A stretch of DNA of 64,000 nt from Streptomyces sp. MA5143a (GCF_900290235.1 NZ_OLMK01000062.1:1-64000), one strand, 5' to 3'; shown: positions 1 through 8,369, counted from the first letter of the stretch. Notes: generated by a model not told the origin, from the sequence alone. Translations and numbers: made by a program.

Positions 1-67
1 CCAGGAGCTTCACTTCGTCACGCACGCGGTGCCCCGGTGCCGGGCGACCTGAACCGCCCTGGACAAG

Positions 68-86
68 GGGGCGGAGGCTCCGCCCC
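68..86 (-). terminator. Hairpin after the 111-residue ORF
   Basis: A perfect 8-bp stem (GGGGCGGA / TCCGCCCC) with a 3-nt loop lies just beyond the stop of the minus-strand gene that ends at 92. There is no strong T-run, which is common for Streptomyces terminators. Positions 1-67 show no gene I can support. Confidence 0.5.
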
Positions 87-91
87 AGTAC

Positions 92-427
92 TCAGAGGGC
101 AGGCAGTGGGAGCGCCACCCGCCGCCCGAGGCCAAACTCCTCGGCCTCGTCGTTGCTGACCACCGCAACGGCTCCCGCAGGGATCCCAGGCAGCGTCGCC
201 ACGCGGGACGCCACCGTCAGAAGATCCCCCTCACCGGCTCCGGTGACGAAGAAGACGTAGACATCCCCGTCTTCCTCTCCCTCGTCGAAGACTTCCACGT
301 CACCTTGGTCTTCGAGATCGGACAGGAAGCCCTCAACCTCCTCGATCCAGGGAAACGGGTAGGAGCCGTCTGGCAGGCCGGGCGTCGGCAGCAACGGCAC
401 GTGGATCTCAACAACCATGGTGGGCAC
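92..427 (-). CDS. Small acidic protein of unknown function
   Basis: I do not recognise this 111-residue protein. It is rich in Asp and Glu, especially in the middle (about residues 35-70), has no membrane segment and shows no catalytic motif I can name. The GTG start at 427 has a purine-rich GGCAGGA about 8 nt upstream. An in-frame ATG three codons later (418) is the alternative. A hairpin follows the stop. It is the only gene in the first 2.6 kb that looks intact; all the others there are broken, so it probably belongs to the same accessory patch. Confidence 0.55.
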   Translation of the reverse strand: MPTMVVEIHVPLLPTPGLPDGSYPFPWIEEVEGFLSDLEDQGDVEVFDEGEEDGDVYVFFVTGAGEGDLLTVASRVATLPGIPAGAVAVVSNDEAEEFGLGRRVALPLPAL

Positions 428-524
428 GAAGACATCCTGCCCCCAGAGCCTCCGCCCGGCTCAACCAGGGGCGAGCCTCGCCAGCAGCCCGCTGAGGTTG
501 AAAAGAGCTCACTGCCGGGCCTGG

Positions 525-618
525 GCGCGCGTGGAACACGCGCTTGTCCCGGCTGAACGGCGTTCACCAAGCCATCCTTGACATCGCCCGCCGACACAAC
601 ATGCCCCTCACCGGATAA
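525..618 (+). pseudogene. C-terminal remnant of an IS5-type transposase
   Basis: Reading across one frame change gives ARVEHAL and then GVHQAILDIARRHNMPLTG followed by TAA. This matches the C-terminus of the transposase at 1301-2061, which has RARVEHAFARM and GVHHAMLGIARLHNLALAG. The part between RVEHA and GVHQ is shortened. The fragment is on the opposite strand to the larger element and its residues differ, so it is the relic of a separate, older insertion. The rest of 428-732 holds nothing I can assign. Confidence 0.65.
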
Positions 619-732
619 GTCACAGCCCATACGGGACAACCTCTAGGCTGGCTCACTGTCCGCGGACGGCACTCCCACCCCCCTATCTCTCCTGGCAGAC
701 AAGATCGAGACTCAGCAGATCGAACGGCCGCC

Positions 733-884
733 GTGATCGTGGAGTTGGCGCGGCCGATGGTGGGGGAGGAGGCCAAGCTCACGGCAGATGAGTTGCGGTG
801 GATCGCCGGACGGCTCATCGAGAGCTTGACGGAGGTCCTGAACATCGCTGAGAGCCGTGTACAGAGGCTCCCCGCGTACACGAG
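733..884 (+). pseudogene. 3' fragment of a Streptomyces small-protein family
   Basis: The first 50 or so residues (VELARPMVGEEAKL, ELRWIAGRLIESL, LNIAESRVQRL) resemble the C-terminal half of the intact 100-residue protein at 48265-48567, which has ELRFIAERLAEAL and LRVAESRGQRL. The N-terminal half is absent. The normal stop after the RxQRL motif is lost, so the open frame runs on to 1119 into sequence that does not look coding. I read this as a degraded paralogue. Its function is unknown. Confidence 0.5.
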
Positions 885-1010
885 GAAGCCGGGAAGTAGC
901 CCAAGCCCTCAGAGAGCCCTGGACGCCTTGTCTGGGGGCTCTCTCATGCCCAAGCGCAGATGTTCCTCAAGCCAGGGTCCGACAGGCTTCTGTCTGGGCA
1001 TCCTTGGCGC

Positions 1011-1286
1011 ATGTCGCTTCCAGTCGTTGCGATCATCATCTCCTGCGCAAGCGCCCTCTTCACTGCCAGCAACATGCTCGTCTCGTTCGCCGCGTACCGC
1101 CGAGGTAGGCCCAGAGTGAAGCTCGTGGTAGAGGCTCAAGGGAGGGAGAGTTACGCCGGGCGTTCCGTGTTGAAGCTGCGCTTTATCAATAAGGGTGGAA
1201 CTGCGGTCTCCTTGGAGGCAGAAGAGTTGCGGCTTTCCATGCTTCCTAAAGGCTGTCCCGTAATAGATCTCCGGCGTGCTCGATAA
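1011..1286 (+). pseudogene. Membrane-anchored small protein truncated by the IS
   Basis: The ATG at 1011 opens a protein with one N-terminal membrane segment (about residues 3-25, from PVVAIIIS through FTASNMLV) followed by a basic RRGRPRVKL stretch and a beta-rich region (about 35-80: LKLRFINKGGTAVSLE). I recall similar short Streptomyces proteins in which this second domain continues further. The reading frame crosses the IS boundary near 1251 and ends after about 12 residues of IS-derived sequence. I infer that the 3' part of the gene was lost when the element inserted. Function unknown. Confidence 0.5.
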
Positions 1287-2090
1287 CCTGCCCGTTCCCA
1301 TCACCCGGCGAGGGCGAGGTTGTGGAGGCGGGCGATGCCGAGCATGGCGTGGTGGACGCCGTCACCCTTGAGACGGCAGTCGCGCAGGATCTTCCAGGTC
1401 TTCATGCGGGCGAAGGCGTGCTCGACGCGGGCGCGAACCTTGCGGTGCGAAGCGTTGTGTTCCTCCTTCAGGCCGGGAGTTCGGCCTGGCCGCGTTCGCG
1501 GCGGTGCGGAATGACCAGACCGGTTCACCGGTAACCGCCGTCCGCTATCACGATCGTCCTGCCGACAGCGTCTTTCGCGCCGGACAGCTCCCACGCCTTG
1601 CAGTCGTTGCGGTTGCCGGGCACCGGCCGGCCTATGGCGACGACGAGTCGGGTGTCAGCGTCGATGACGACCTGGTGGTTGGTGGAGTACCGGTAGTTTC
1701 TCGACTGCTCGGCGATGGTGTGGTCGCGGGTGGGCACCAGGGTTCCGTCCACGATCAGCACGGTGTCCTTGCGGAACCGCTTGCGCTGCTGGAGCGCGAG
1801 AGACGGTCCGAGGTGGTCGATGACGCGGTCGGCGGCCGACTTCGACACCCCGACCAGCGGGGCGAGTTGGCGCAGTGTGAGGTTGGTGCGCCAGTACACG
1901 GCGACCAGCAGGACCCGGTCCTCCAACGGCAGGCTCCAGGGCCGTCCCTTACGGACCGGGTCTACGCCCTCGCGCCGCAACGCGGTAATCAACTTGCTGA
2001 ACTGACGCGAACTCAGCCCGGTGAACGGGGCTATCCAGGACGGCTCCGACGCCGTGATCACCGGGAGCCGTCTCGCCGGACAGTTTCACA
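1251..2090. mobile_element. IS5-type insertion element, about 0.84 kb, degenerate
   Basis: The element carries one minus-strand transposase pseudogene. Its left edge is probably the GGCTGTCCCGTAA motif at 1251. The right edge carries a related inverted CTGTCC motif (CGGACAGTTTC, about 2077-2087). The inverted repeats match only around CTGTCC, so the exact ends are uncertain and I see no target duplication. Different broken genes flank it: the 5' part of a membrane protein on the left and the 3' part of a resolvase on the right. This points to a deletion or recombination across the element after it inserted. Confidence 0.65.
1301..2061 (-). pseudogene. IS5-family DDE transposase, stop plus frameshift
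   Basis: The first frame (GTG at 2061, 178 residues) has an N-terminal helix-turn-helix-like part (LSSRQFSKLI, LTLRQLAPLVGVSKS) and DDE-4-type catalytic segments (LIVDGTL with the first Asp, VIADGGYR with the second Asp). An in-frame TGA follows GGYR at about 1531. The remaining coding sequence (TGLVIPHRR, then after a frame change near 1475 GLKEEHNASHRKVRARVEHAF) carries the last acidic residue and the C-terminus. Reading through both lesions gives a normal-length transposase of about 250 residues. Some IS5 relatives use programmed frameshifting, but the extra stop codon argues that this copy is dead. Confidence 0.8.
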
Positions 2091-2105
2091 AACCATCGTT
2101 CCTGA

Positions 2106-2537
2106 GACGCCACAAAGGTCCTCTCGGCTCTCGACTGCATGCGAGAGGGAGACACCCTCTGTGTATGGAAGTTGGACCGGTTGGGCCGTTCAACCAAGGA
2201 CGTGCTGACGATCGCTGAGGACTTGCGCGCGCGTGGAATCGCGCTCCGCATCCTCACTGGCACTCTCGCCGGTAACTACTCGCCCAAGGGGGAGGGAAAA
2301 TTCTTCTTCACCGTGATAGTTGCCTTTGCTGAGCTTGAGCGAGACATGATCGTGGAGCGCACCCGTGCTGGTCTCGATGCGGCCAAGGCTCAGGGGCGTA
2401 CCGGTGGACGTCCGTCCGTCATCACTGAGGACGTGCTGACTGGGGCCGAGGCTCGCAAGGCCAAGGGGGAGAGCATCACTGCCATTGCCAAGGCTCTCGG
2501 AGTCTCCCGCGCCACGCTCTACCGGCACATTAGGTAG
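2106..2537 (+). pseudogene. Serine recombinase (resolvase/invertase) missing its catalytic N-terminus
   Basis: The frame opens directly after a TGA near the IS edge. It contains ALDCMREGDTLCVWKLDRLGRS, a complete E-helix region (AFAELERDMIVERTRAGLDAA) and a C-terminal Hin-type helix-turn-helix (ITAIAKALGVSRATLYRHIR). Site-specific resolvases need about 60 more N-terminal residues, including the nucleophilic serine and its YxRVS motif. None of these is present upstream, so this is a non-catalytic relic. The ATG at 2139 could start a DNA-binding fragment of 132 residues. The missing 5' end was probably lost together with the sequence on the other side of the adjacent IS. Confidence 0.8.
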
Positions 2538-2696
2538 CCCTTCACGCTCCCTGCACCACTTTGAGCCTCTGCCTTCACTGGTAGGGACTCAGTGTCGTTT
2601 TAAGGCGTGTCCGGCTGGAGAGACCCCCGGTAGGCTGTCTCAACGGCAGATCAAGGGTGTCCGGCCAGTCCGGGAGCGATCGAGGGAGCGTGTGCT

Positions 2697-3080
2697 TTGC
2701 CGACTGGCAAGGTCAAATGGTTCAACAGCGAGAAAGGCTTCGGCTTTCTCTCCCGTGACGACGGCGGTGACGTCTTCGTCCACTCCTCCGTACTGCCGAC
2801 CGGCGTGGACAGCCTGAAGCCGGGCCAGCGCGTCGAGTTCGGAGTCGTCGCCGGTCAGCGCGGCGACCAGGCGCTGTCCGTGACGATCCTGGAGCCGGCC
2901 CCCTCGGTCGCCGCCGCCCAGCGCAAGAAGCCGGACGAACTGGCCTCGATCGTGCAGGACCTGACGACCCTCCTGGAGAACATCACACCGATGCTGGAGC
3001 GGGGCCGCTACCCCGAGCGCACGGCCGGCAAGAAGATCGCCGGCCTGCTGCGGGCGGTGGCCGACCAGTTGGACGTGTAG
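2697..3080 (+). CDS. Cold-shock domain protein with C-terminal extension
   Basis: Residues 1-65 form a cold-shock (OB-fold) nucleic-acid-binding domain with the RNP motifs KGFGFL and DVFVHSS. It differs from the classic 67-residue CspA proteins by a 60-residue C-terminal tail that is largely helical and charged (about 75-127). The start is TTG at 2697, chosen because GGGAG sits 8 nt upstream and the next residues give the standard family N-terminus (MPTGKVKWFN). It should act as a cytoplasmic RNA chaperone or RNA-binding regulator. The gene faces mqnD convergently. The intergenic DNA 2538-2696 shows no other gene. Confidence 0.9.
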   Translation: MPTGKVKWFNSEKGFGFLSRDDGGDVFVHSSVLPTGVDSLKPGQRVEFGVVAGQRGDQALSVTILEPAPSVAAAQRKKPDELASIVQDLTTLLENITPMLERGRYPERTAGKKIAGLLRAVADQLDV

Positions 3081-3114
3081 CTCCCCTAGTCGTGGTCCCC
3101 CGCCCGCGGGGCCG

Positions 3115-4014
3115 TCAGGGGAAGTCGAGTGCGTGCGGGCCGAGGGGCGGTACCAGTCCCTCGGCCGCCGCGCGGGTGAGCAGACCGCGGATCGCCGCGT
3201 AGCCGTCCTCGCCCAGGTCCGCCGTGAACTCGTTGACGTACAGGCCGATGTGCTGGTCGGCGACGGCGGGGTCCATCTCCTGCGCGTGTTCCAGCACGTA
3301 CGGGCGGGACGCCTCGGGGTCGTCCCAGGCGGCCTGGACGGACGCGCGGACCGTGTCCGCGAGGCCGCGCAGCGTCTCCTCGCCCAGCGAGCGCTTCGCG
3401 ATGATCGCGCCGAGGGGGATCGGCAGACCCGTCGTCGACTCCCAGTGCTCACCCATGTCGGCGAGCTTGTGCAGCCCGTAGTTCCGGTAGGTGAAGCGGG
3501 CCTCGTGGATGACGAGTCCCGCGTCGACCTTCCCGTCCCGCACGGCGGGCATGATCTCGTGGAACGGCATGACGACGATCTCGCCGACCCCGCCGGGCAG
3601 CGTGTCCGCCGCCCAGAGGCGGAACAGCAGATACGCCGTCGACCGCTCGCTCGGCACGGCCACCGTGCGCCCAGCGAGTTCGGTGCCCGGCTCCCGCGTC
3701 AGGACCAGCGGCCCGCAGCCCCGGCCCAGCGCGCCGCCGCACGGCAGCAGGGCGTACTCGTCGAGGACGTACGGCAGGACCGCGTACGACACCTTCAGTA
3801 CGTCCAGGTCGTCGCCGCGCTCGGCCATGCCGTTGGTGATGTCGATGTCCGCGAACGTCACGTCCAGCGGGGGCGCGCCCGGGATCCGGCCGTGGGCCCA
3901 CGCGTCGAAGACGAACGTGTCGTTGGGGCAGGGGGAGTAGGCGATCCGCACGGTGTCGGCCGCCCGCTCAGCGCTCGTGCCGCTCGTGCTGTTCCTGTGG
4001 CTCATCCGGCTCAT
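3115..4014 (-). CDS. mqnD: 1,4-dihydroxy-6-naphthoate synthase (futalosine menaquinone pathway)
   Basis: MqnD converts cyclic de-hypoxanthine futalosine to 1,4-dihydroxy-6-naphthoate, the late common intermediate of the futalosine route to menaquinone. The 299-residue protein has the periplasmic-binding-protein-like fold typical of the MqnA/MqnD family: an early YSPCPNDTF motif (about 26-34), then ITNGMAERGDDLDVLKVS and a GLVIHEARFTY segment. It is cytosolic. The annotated ATG at 4014 lies inside the 3' end of mqnB (47-nt overlap), so a slightly later start before DTVRIAYSP is possible. The order mqnB-mqnD on the minus strand suggests co-transcription. Confidence 0.93.
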   Translation of the reverse strand: MSRMSHRNSTSGTSAERAADTVRIAYSPCPNDTFVFDAWAHGRIPGAPPLDVTFADIDITNGMAERGDDLDVLKVSYAVLPYVLDEYALLPCGGALGRGCGPLVLTREPGTELAGRTVAVPSERSTAYLLFRLWAADTLPGGVGEIVVMPFHEIMPAVRDGKVDAGLVIHEARFTYRNYGLHKLADMGEHWESTTGLPIPLGAIIAKRSLGEETLRGLADTVRASVQAAWDDPEASRPYVLEHAQEMDPAVADQHIGLYVNEFTADLGEDGYAAIRGLLTRAAAEGLVPPLGPHALDFP

Positions 4015-4720
4015 GTCGGTCCCAACTCTCCAGTACGGGCGTCAGCTTCCCGAAGGCCCCGGTGAGGGCGGTCAGCGCGTCGCCGATGCGCCAGGCCGCG
4101 CGGTCGCGGGGGCCGACGGGGTTGGAGACGGCGCGCAGTTCCAGTACGGGCGTCGTGTGCGCGGCGGCCGCCTCGGCGACCCCGAAGCCCTCCATCGCCT
4201 CCGCCATCGCGTCCGGGTGCCGGGTCCGCAGCTCCGCGGCGCGCTCGGCGCTGCCGGTGACCGTGGAGACGGTGAGCACCGTGCCGGTACGGGCCCCGGT
4301 CGCCGCGGCGAGCAGGGCCACGAGCGCCTTCGGCGGGTGATGGGTGACGGTGCCGAACCCGAGGTCGGTGACCGGCACGAAGCCGGCCGGGGTCTCCGCG
4401 CCCAGGTCCGCCGCCGTGATCGCCTCGGCCAGCACCAGCGACCCGAGCGGCGCCCCCGGCGGGAAACCGCCCGCGATCCCGGCCGACACCACGAGGTCGT
4501 ACGGCGCCCCGCCGAGCACCCCGGCGGTCAGCGCGGTGGCGGTGGAGGCGGCGGCGAGCGCGGGCCCCACACCGGCGGCCAGGAGGTCGTACACGGTCCC
4601 GGAGGCGGTGTGGCGGTGCAGGGACGCCGTCGGGAGGGGCACCTCCGTGCACGGGCCCGGGAACGCGCGTGCCACCGCGTCCCGCTCGGCGGGGACCGCG
4701 GTGGCTACGAGGATGCGCAT
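3968..4720 (-). CDS. mqnB: Futalosine hydrolase
   Basis: MqnB hydrolyses futalosine to hypoxanthine and dehypoxanthine futalosine, the step before the cyclisation that feeds MqnD. The 250-residue protein is a nucleoside-phosphorylase-fold hydrolase: it starts MRILVATAVPAERDAV, has a Gly/Ala-rich AAGVGPALAAAST loop (about 48-60), VSAGIAGGF (about 79-87) and the ribose-binding MEGFGVAEAA motif with its conserved Glu (about 176). The C-terminal 20 residues are low-complexity (Glu, His, Arg) and overlap mqnD. The other pathway genes (mqnA, mqnC) are not in this window. Confidence 0.92.
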   Translation of the reverse strand: MRILVATAVPAERDAVARAFPGPCTEVPLPTASLHRHTASGTVYDLLAAGVGPALAAASTATALTAGVLGGAPYDLVVSAGIAGGFPPGAPLGSLVLAEAITAADLGAETPAGFVPVTDLGFGTVTHHPPKALVALLAAATGARTGTVLTVSTVTGSAERAAELRTRHPDAMAEAMEGFGVAEAAAAHTTPVLELRAVSNPVGPRDRAAWRIGDALTALTGAFGKLTPVLESWDRHEPDEPQEQHERHER

Positions 4721-4736
4721 GGGCGGCGTACGCGGA

Positions 4737-5204
4737 TCAGGCGTCCGGGTTCTCGAACTTGAAGTTCCAGACGCCCTTGTACTGCGTGGAGCCCTTCTTC
4801 TGCTCGACGACGCTGACCGTCAGTGACTTCTGCGCGGTCTGACCGGGCTGCGTGGCGAACAGGTCGGCGTTCTGGAAGGCCCAGTACGTCTTCTTGAAGG
4901 TGTCGGTGGCGGGCTCGCCGTTGATCCACAGGGCCCAGCCGGTCTCCGCGATCTCCGGGTCGACACCGATGCGCAGGGTCTCGCCCTGGGGTACGTCGAT
5001 CGACTTCGACGGCTTCTCCCTGGCGCACTTCGCGGCCTGCTCGGCGCTGAGGGTCTCGTAGCACTCGGCCTCGGTGCTGACCGACTCGGTGCCGAACGTG
5101 ACGGTGGCCATCGGCGTCGGCTTGTCGCAGGCAGACAGCACGAGGAGTCCGGCGGAAACAGCGCCGAGAGTGGCTGCGGCGCGACGGGAACGCTGGGAGG
5201 TCAT
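4737..5204 (-). CDS. DUF2771 lipoprotein
   Basis: This 155-residue secreted protein has a twin-arginine-like start (SQRSRRAAATLG), a hydrophobic stretch and a lipobox LSAC with Cys at about residue 26, so it is probably a lipid-anchored protein on the outer face of the membrane. The rest matches the actinobacterial DUF2771 family (GWALWINGEP, TYWAFQNADLF, VWNFKFENPDA). Function is unknown. A TAGCCT box ends exactly 6 nt before the ATG (5216-5211), which predicts a leaderless mRNA. It lies just upstream of mqnB on the same strand and is a conserved neighbour of the adjacent MFS gene in actinobacteria. Confidence 0.85.
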   Translation of the reverse strand: MTSQRSRRAAATLGAVSAGLLVLSACDKPTPMATVTFGTESVSTEAECYETLSAEQAAKCAREKPSKSIDVPQGETLRIGVDPEIAETGWALWINGEPATDTFKKTYWAFQNADLFATQPGQTAQKSLTVSVVEQKKGSTQYKGVWNFKFENPDA

Positions 5205-5297
5205 GGGCGAAGGCTATCTGGCATGTCCAGGGGTGCCCCTACGTGGGGTACGGCGTGCCGGGCCGGAGGGCGTCACGGCGGTCCCGTTCCGCCCCGG

Positions 5298-6689
5298 TCA
5301 CGCCACCTTCGCCCGGGGCGCGCCACCGCGCCGGGCCGAGGAGAGCAGGCCGCGGACCGTGGTCAGCCAGCCGAGGGCGACGATCCCGGCGGCCACGGCC
5401 ATGCCGAGCGTGCCGACCAGGGGCAGGGCGATACCGATGCCGCCGCCGACCACCCACGCCATCTGCAACAGCGTCTCCGAGCGGGCGAACGCGGAGGTCC
5501 GGACGGCCTCGGGCACGTCCCGCTGGATCAGCGCGTCCAGGGCCAGCTTCGACAGGGCCTGCGACAGACCGGCGAACGCGGCCAGACAGGCGATGAAGAA
5601 CGCGCTGAAGAACACCACCGCCAGCACCGCGACGGCCAGCTCCACCGCCACGACGGTCACGATGATCAGCTCTGGCGCCCGGGACTTCAGCCACGCCCCC
5701 ACGGCGGTGCCGAGCGCGTTGCCCGTGCCCGCCGCGAGGGCCACCATGCCGAGGGAGACGGCCGCGCTCTGCCCGGGGAGCGGGTGCACCCGCAGCAGGA
5801 ACGCCAGGAAGAAGATCAGGAAGCCGGACAGACAGCGCAGCGACGCGTTGGCGGCGAGGGCGTGTGTGACCGCCGGGCCGACCGTCCGCAGATTCGGCCG
5901 CTTCAACGTCTTCGCGCGGTGCGGGCCGTGCAGATGCTCCGGGTCCGCGGCGAGCAGCGCGATGTCCTCGCCCTTCGCGGAGTCGACCTTGGGCGGCAGC
6001 GTGAACGACAGGAACGTCCCCACGAGGAAGATCGCGCAGGCCCCGTACAGCGGGAAACGCGGGCCGAGGGCCTGGAGCCCGGCGCCGATCGGGGCGGCGA
6101 CACCGGTGGCGAGGAGGCCGCAGAGCGTGACCCGTGAGTTCGCCTTGACCAGGGAGAACGCGGGTGGGAGGAGTCGGGGGACGATCGCGCTCCTGACCAC
6201 CCCGTACGCCTTCGACGCGACGAGGACACCGAGCGCGGCCGGGTACAGCTCGATGCCGCCCGTCTCCACCGCGCCGACCAGGACGAGCGCGAGGAACGCC
6301 CGCGCCAGCATCGCGCCGGCCATCGCGGCGCGGCGGCCGTGCGGGAGGCGGTCCAGGAGGGGGCCGACCACGGGGGCGAGGAGGGCGAAGGGGGCGAGGG
6401 TGATGGCGAGGTAGAGGGCGACGCGGCCGCGGGCCTCGTCGGTGGGGACGGAGAAGAAGACGGTGGAGGCGAGGGAGACGGTGATCATCACGTCGCCGGC
6501 GCCGTTCACTCCGTGCAGTTCGATGAGCTTGCCGAGGCCGGACTCGCCGGCTCCGTGGGCGTGGGTGGCCTTGCGGATACCGCGAGCCGGGGCGGTCACC
6601 GGCCGGTGCAGGGCGCGGGTCAGCGAGCGGACGGCTCCGGTCAGTCGACCTGAACCGCCGCGGGTTCCGCTCCGCTCGGCGCCGGTCAC
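5298..6689 (-). CDS. MFS transporter (conserved actinobacterial type)
   Basis: This 463-residue membrane protein has about 12 hydrophobic segments. A 60-residue basic N-terminal leader (RALHRPVTAPARGIRKATHAH) precedes the first helix. MFS signatures include LLDRLPHGRRAAM (about 115-127, the loop 2-3 motif) and the SKAYGVVRSAIVPRLLPP segment after helix 5. A central cytoplasmic loop (about 235-275) is hydrophilic. Substrate unknown. It is the gene that in many actinobacteria accompanies DUF2771 and DUF3027 genes. Translation appears to begin at GTG (6689). It is divergent from the DUF3027 gene. Confidence 0.85.
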   Translation of the reverse strand: MTGAERSGTRGGSGRLTGAVRSLTRALHRPVTAPARGIRKATHAHGAGESGLGKLIELHGVNGAGDVMITVSLASTVFFSVPTDEARGRVALYLAITLAPFALLAPVVGPLLDRLPHGRRAAMAGAMLARAFLALVLVGAVETGGIELYPAALGVLVASKAYGVVRSAIVPRLLPPAFSLVKANSRVTLCGLLATGVAAPIGAGLQALGPRFPLYGACAIFLVGTFLSFTLPPKVDSAKGEDIALLAADPEHLHGPHRAKTLKRPNLRTVGPAVTHALAANASLRCLSGFLIFFLAFLLRVHPLPGQSAAVSLGMVALAAGTGNALGTAVGAWLKSRAPELIIVTVVAVELAVAVLAVVFFSAFFIACLAAFAGLSQALSKLALDALIQRDVPEAVRTSAFARSETLLQMAWVVGGGIGIALPLVGTLGMAVAAGIVALGWLTTVRGLLSSARRGGAPRAKVA

Positions 6690-6775
6690 CTCGTCATAGT
6701 GCCCCGAGATGGGGGGCGGTAGTGCGGTTACCGCTCGTATGGCGGTGAACAGGGGTGGGGGTGGCTAGGGGGTGG

Positions 6776-6807
6776 GGGGCGCGGGGAACTGCGCGACCAG
6801 CCCCCAC
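6776..6807. repeat. Intergenic repeat copy (GCGCGGGGAACTGCGCGA family)
   Basis: This copy contains GGGGCGCGGGGAACTGCGCG followed by ACCAGCCCCCAC. The same words recur at 8231-8265 and in degraded form at 59633-59689. It lies in a 404-bp divergent spacer (6690-7093) between the MFS and DUF3027 genes. Apart from this copy and presumed promoters I see no gene in that spacer. Confidence 0.65.
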
Positions 6808-7093
6808 CTGCCCGCACGTGCTTGGTTCACGCCAACGCCGGGCCACCTGATCCGATGCCCGGAACACCCCCCGGCCCAAGCCCGGCGCAGCGGAACCGTA
6901 ACGTCGGTGTGGGCGCCGGGCGCTGGAGAAGGTAGCGTGCATAGCGCGCCCGCGGCGGTTGTTCTCGGCCGCGCGCCTGACGTTCATCCCGCAGAATGGG
7001 TGACATAGGTGCGCCCGAGTGCGATCGGGCGCGGACGTCGACGCGGCCCCCTGGTCCGCTCCGTCCGCACCCCCCGCCGAGGGAGGCGCACTC

Positions 7094-8053
7094 GTGAGAC
7101 GGCGTAGGAGAGAAGCGATACCTGTGAGCGCAGCGACAACGCGAAGCCGCACCCCCGACCGCTTGTGCGCCGAGGCCGTCGACCTCGCCCGCGCCGCCGC
7201 CGAGGAGGCGGCCGCGCCCGGTGTGGTGGGGGAGCACGCGGGGGCCGTCTCGGAGGGCGACCGCGTTGTGACGCACTTCTTCGAGTGCAAGGAGATGGGC
7301 TACCGGGGCTGGCGCTGGGCCGTCACCGTCGCCCGCGCCTCCCGCGCGAAGATCGTCACGCTGGACGAGGTCGTGCTGCTGCCCGGCCCCGACGCGCTGC
7401 TCGCGCCGGAGTGGGTGCCCTGGAGCGAGCGGCTCCGCCCTGGTGACATGGGTCCCGGCGATCTGCTGCCCACCGACGCGGAGGACCTGCGGCTGGAGCC
7501 CGGTTTCTCCGGTGAGGACGAGCCGCCGCCGAACTCCCCGGTCTCCGACGACATGGCCGAGCTGGTGGAGGCGGAGGACGCGGAGGTCGCGGGCGGTGTC
7601 CCGGCGAACCTGCCGATCGCGCCGAGCCGCGGCTCCATCGCCGCCATCGCCGAGGAACTGGGCCTGCGGCGCGCCCGCGTGCTGTCCCGGTACGGGCTGC
7701 ACACGGCCGCGGACCGCTGGGAGGAGGGGTTCGGGGCGAAGACCGCGATGGCCCAGGCCGCGCCCGCGTCGTGCGTCAGCTGCGGGTTCCTCGTGCCGAT
7801 CGGGGGGTCGCTCGGGCAGGCCTTCGGGGTGTGCGCGAACGAGTTCGCGCCGGCGGACGGGCGGGTCGTGTCGCTGACGTACGGGTGCGGGGGGCACTCC
7901 GAGGCGGCGGTCATGCCGAAACCGCCGCAGCCGGCTCCGCCGCGGCTCGACGAGACGAGGGTCGATCCCTTCCCGCTGCGGCCGTCGCCGGACTCCGGGT
8001 CGGTACCGGTGGAAGCGGACGCCGAGGCCGAGGCGGATCTGGGTCACTCGTGA
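7094..8053 (+). CDS. DUF3027 protein
   Basis: This 319-residue protein belongs to the actinobacterial DUF3027 family, whose function is not established. The conserved core (about residues 50-130) includes GDRVVTHFFECKEMGYRGW and RWAVTVARASRAKIVTLDEV. The C-terminal region (about 225-280) has a candidate metal site: CVSCGF, CANEF and CGGHSE. I chose the GTG at 7094 because GGGAGG lies 7 nt upstream. The GTG at 7124, giving a start of SAATTRSRTPD, is the alternative. It is a soluble, probably nucleic-acid- or metal-associated protein by composition, but this is inference. It lies upstream of the sacsin-like ATPase gene on the same strand. Confidence 0.85.
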   Translation: MRRRRREAIPVSAATTRSRTPDRLCAEAVDLARAAAEEAAAPGVVGEHAGAVSEGDRVVTHFFECKEMGYRGWRWAVTVARASRAKIVTLDEVVLLPGPDALLAPEWVPWSERLRPGDMGPGDLLPTDAEDLRLEPGFSGEDEPPPNSPVSDDMAELVEAEDAEVAGGVPANLPIAPSRGSIAAIAEELGLRRARVLSRYGLHTAADRWEEGFGAKTAMAQAAPASCVSCGFLVPIGGSLGQAFGVCANEFAPADGRVVSLTYGCGGHSEAAVMPKPPQPAPPRLDETRVDPFPLRPSPDSGSVPVEADAEAEADLGHS

Positions 8054-8129
8054 CCTTGGCTGTGGTGCTCAGGGGCGCCTGATAGCTCGGGGGTGCGCCT
8101 GTTGTTGGCGGGTGCGGGTGCGTTGTGGT

Positions 8130-8256
8130 TGTTCGCGCAGTTCCCCGCGCCCCCTGAAGGCTGGGGCCTGCGGCCCGGCCTTCATTCCACGGCGCCGTTG
8201 AAAAGCACGGGGCGCAGCCCCGGTCGCTTTTCAGGGGCGCGGGGAACTGCGCGAAC
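8130..8256. repeat. Long inverted repeat of the intergenic repeat family
   Basis: The left arm (8130-8156, GTTCGCGCAGTTCCCCGCG...) is the reverse complement of the right arm (8231-8256, TCAGGGGCGCGGGGAACTGC...), 26 bp with one extra C in the left arm. The 74-bp centre contains further self-complementary words around GGGGCTGCGCCC. The transcript could fold into a long hairpin between the DUF3027 gene and the next gene. The rest of 8054-8369 shows no gene. Confidence 0.8.
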
Positions 8257-8369
8257 GGCCCCCACCGGCCCGCACACGCCGAACCCACACGCGCCCCCCA
8301 CCCTCCGAGGCGCCCGGTGTCCCCCGCACGCGGTACGTTCGTGCTCACCGGCGACATGGAAGGTGAACC

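Noticed and set aside
1301-2061. Programmed frameshift in the IS transposase
   Set aside because: The reading frame is broken by a TGA as well as a frame change, at different sites, and no slippery sequence is evident.
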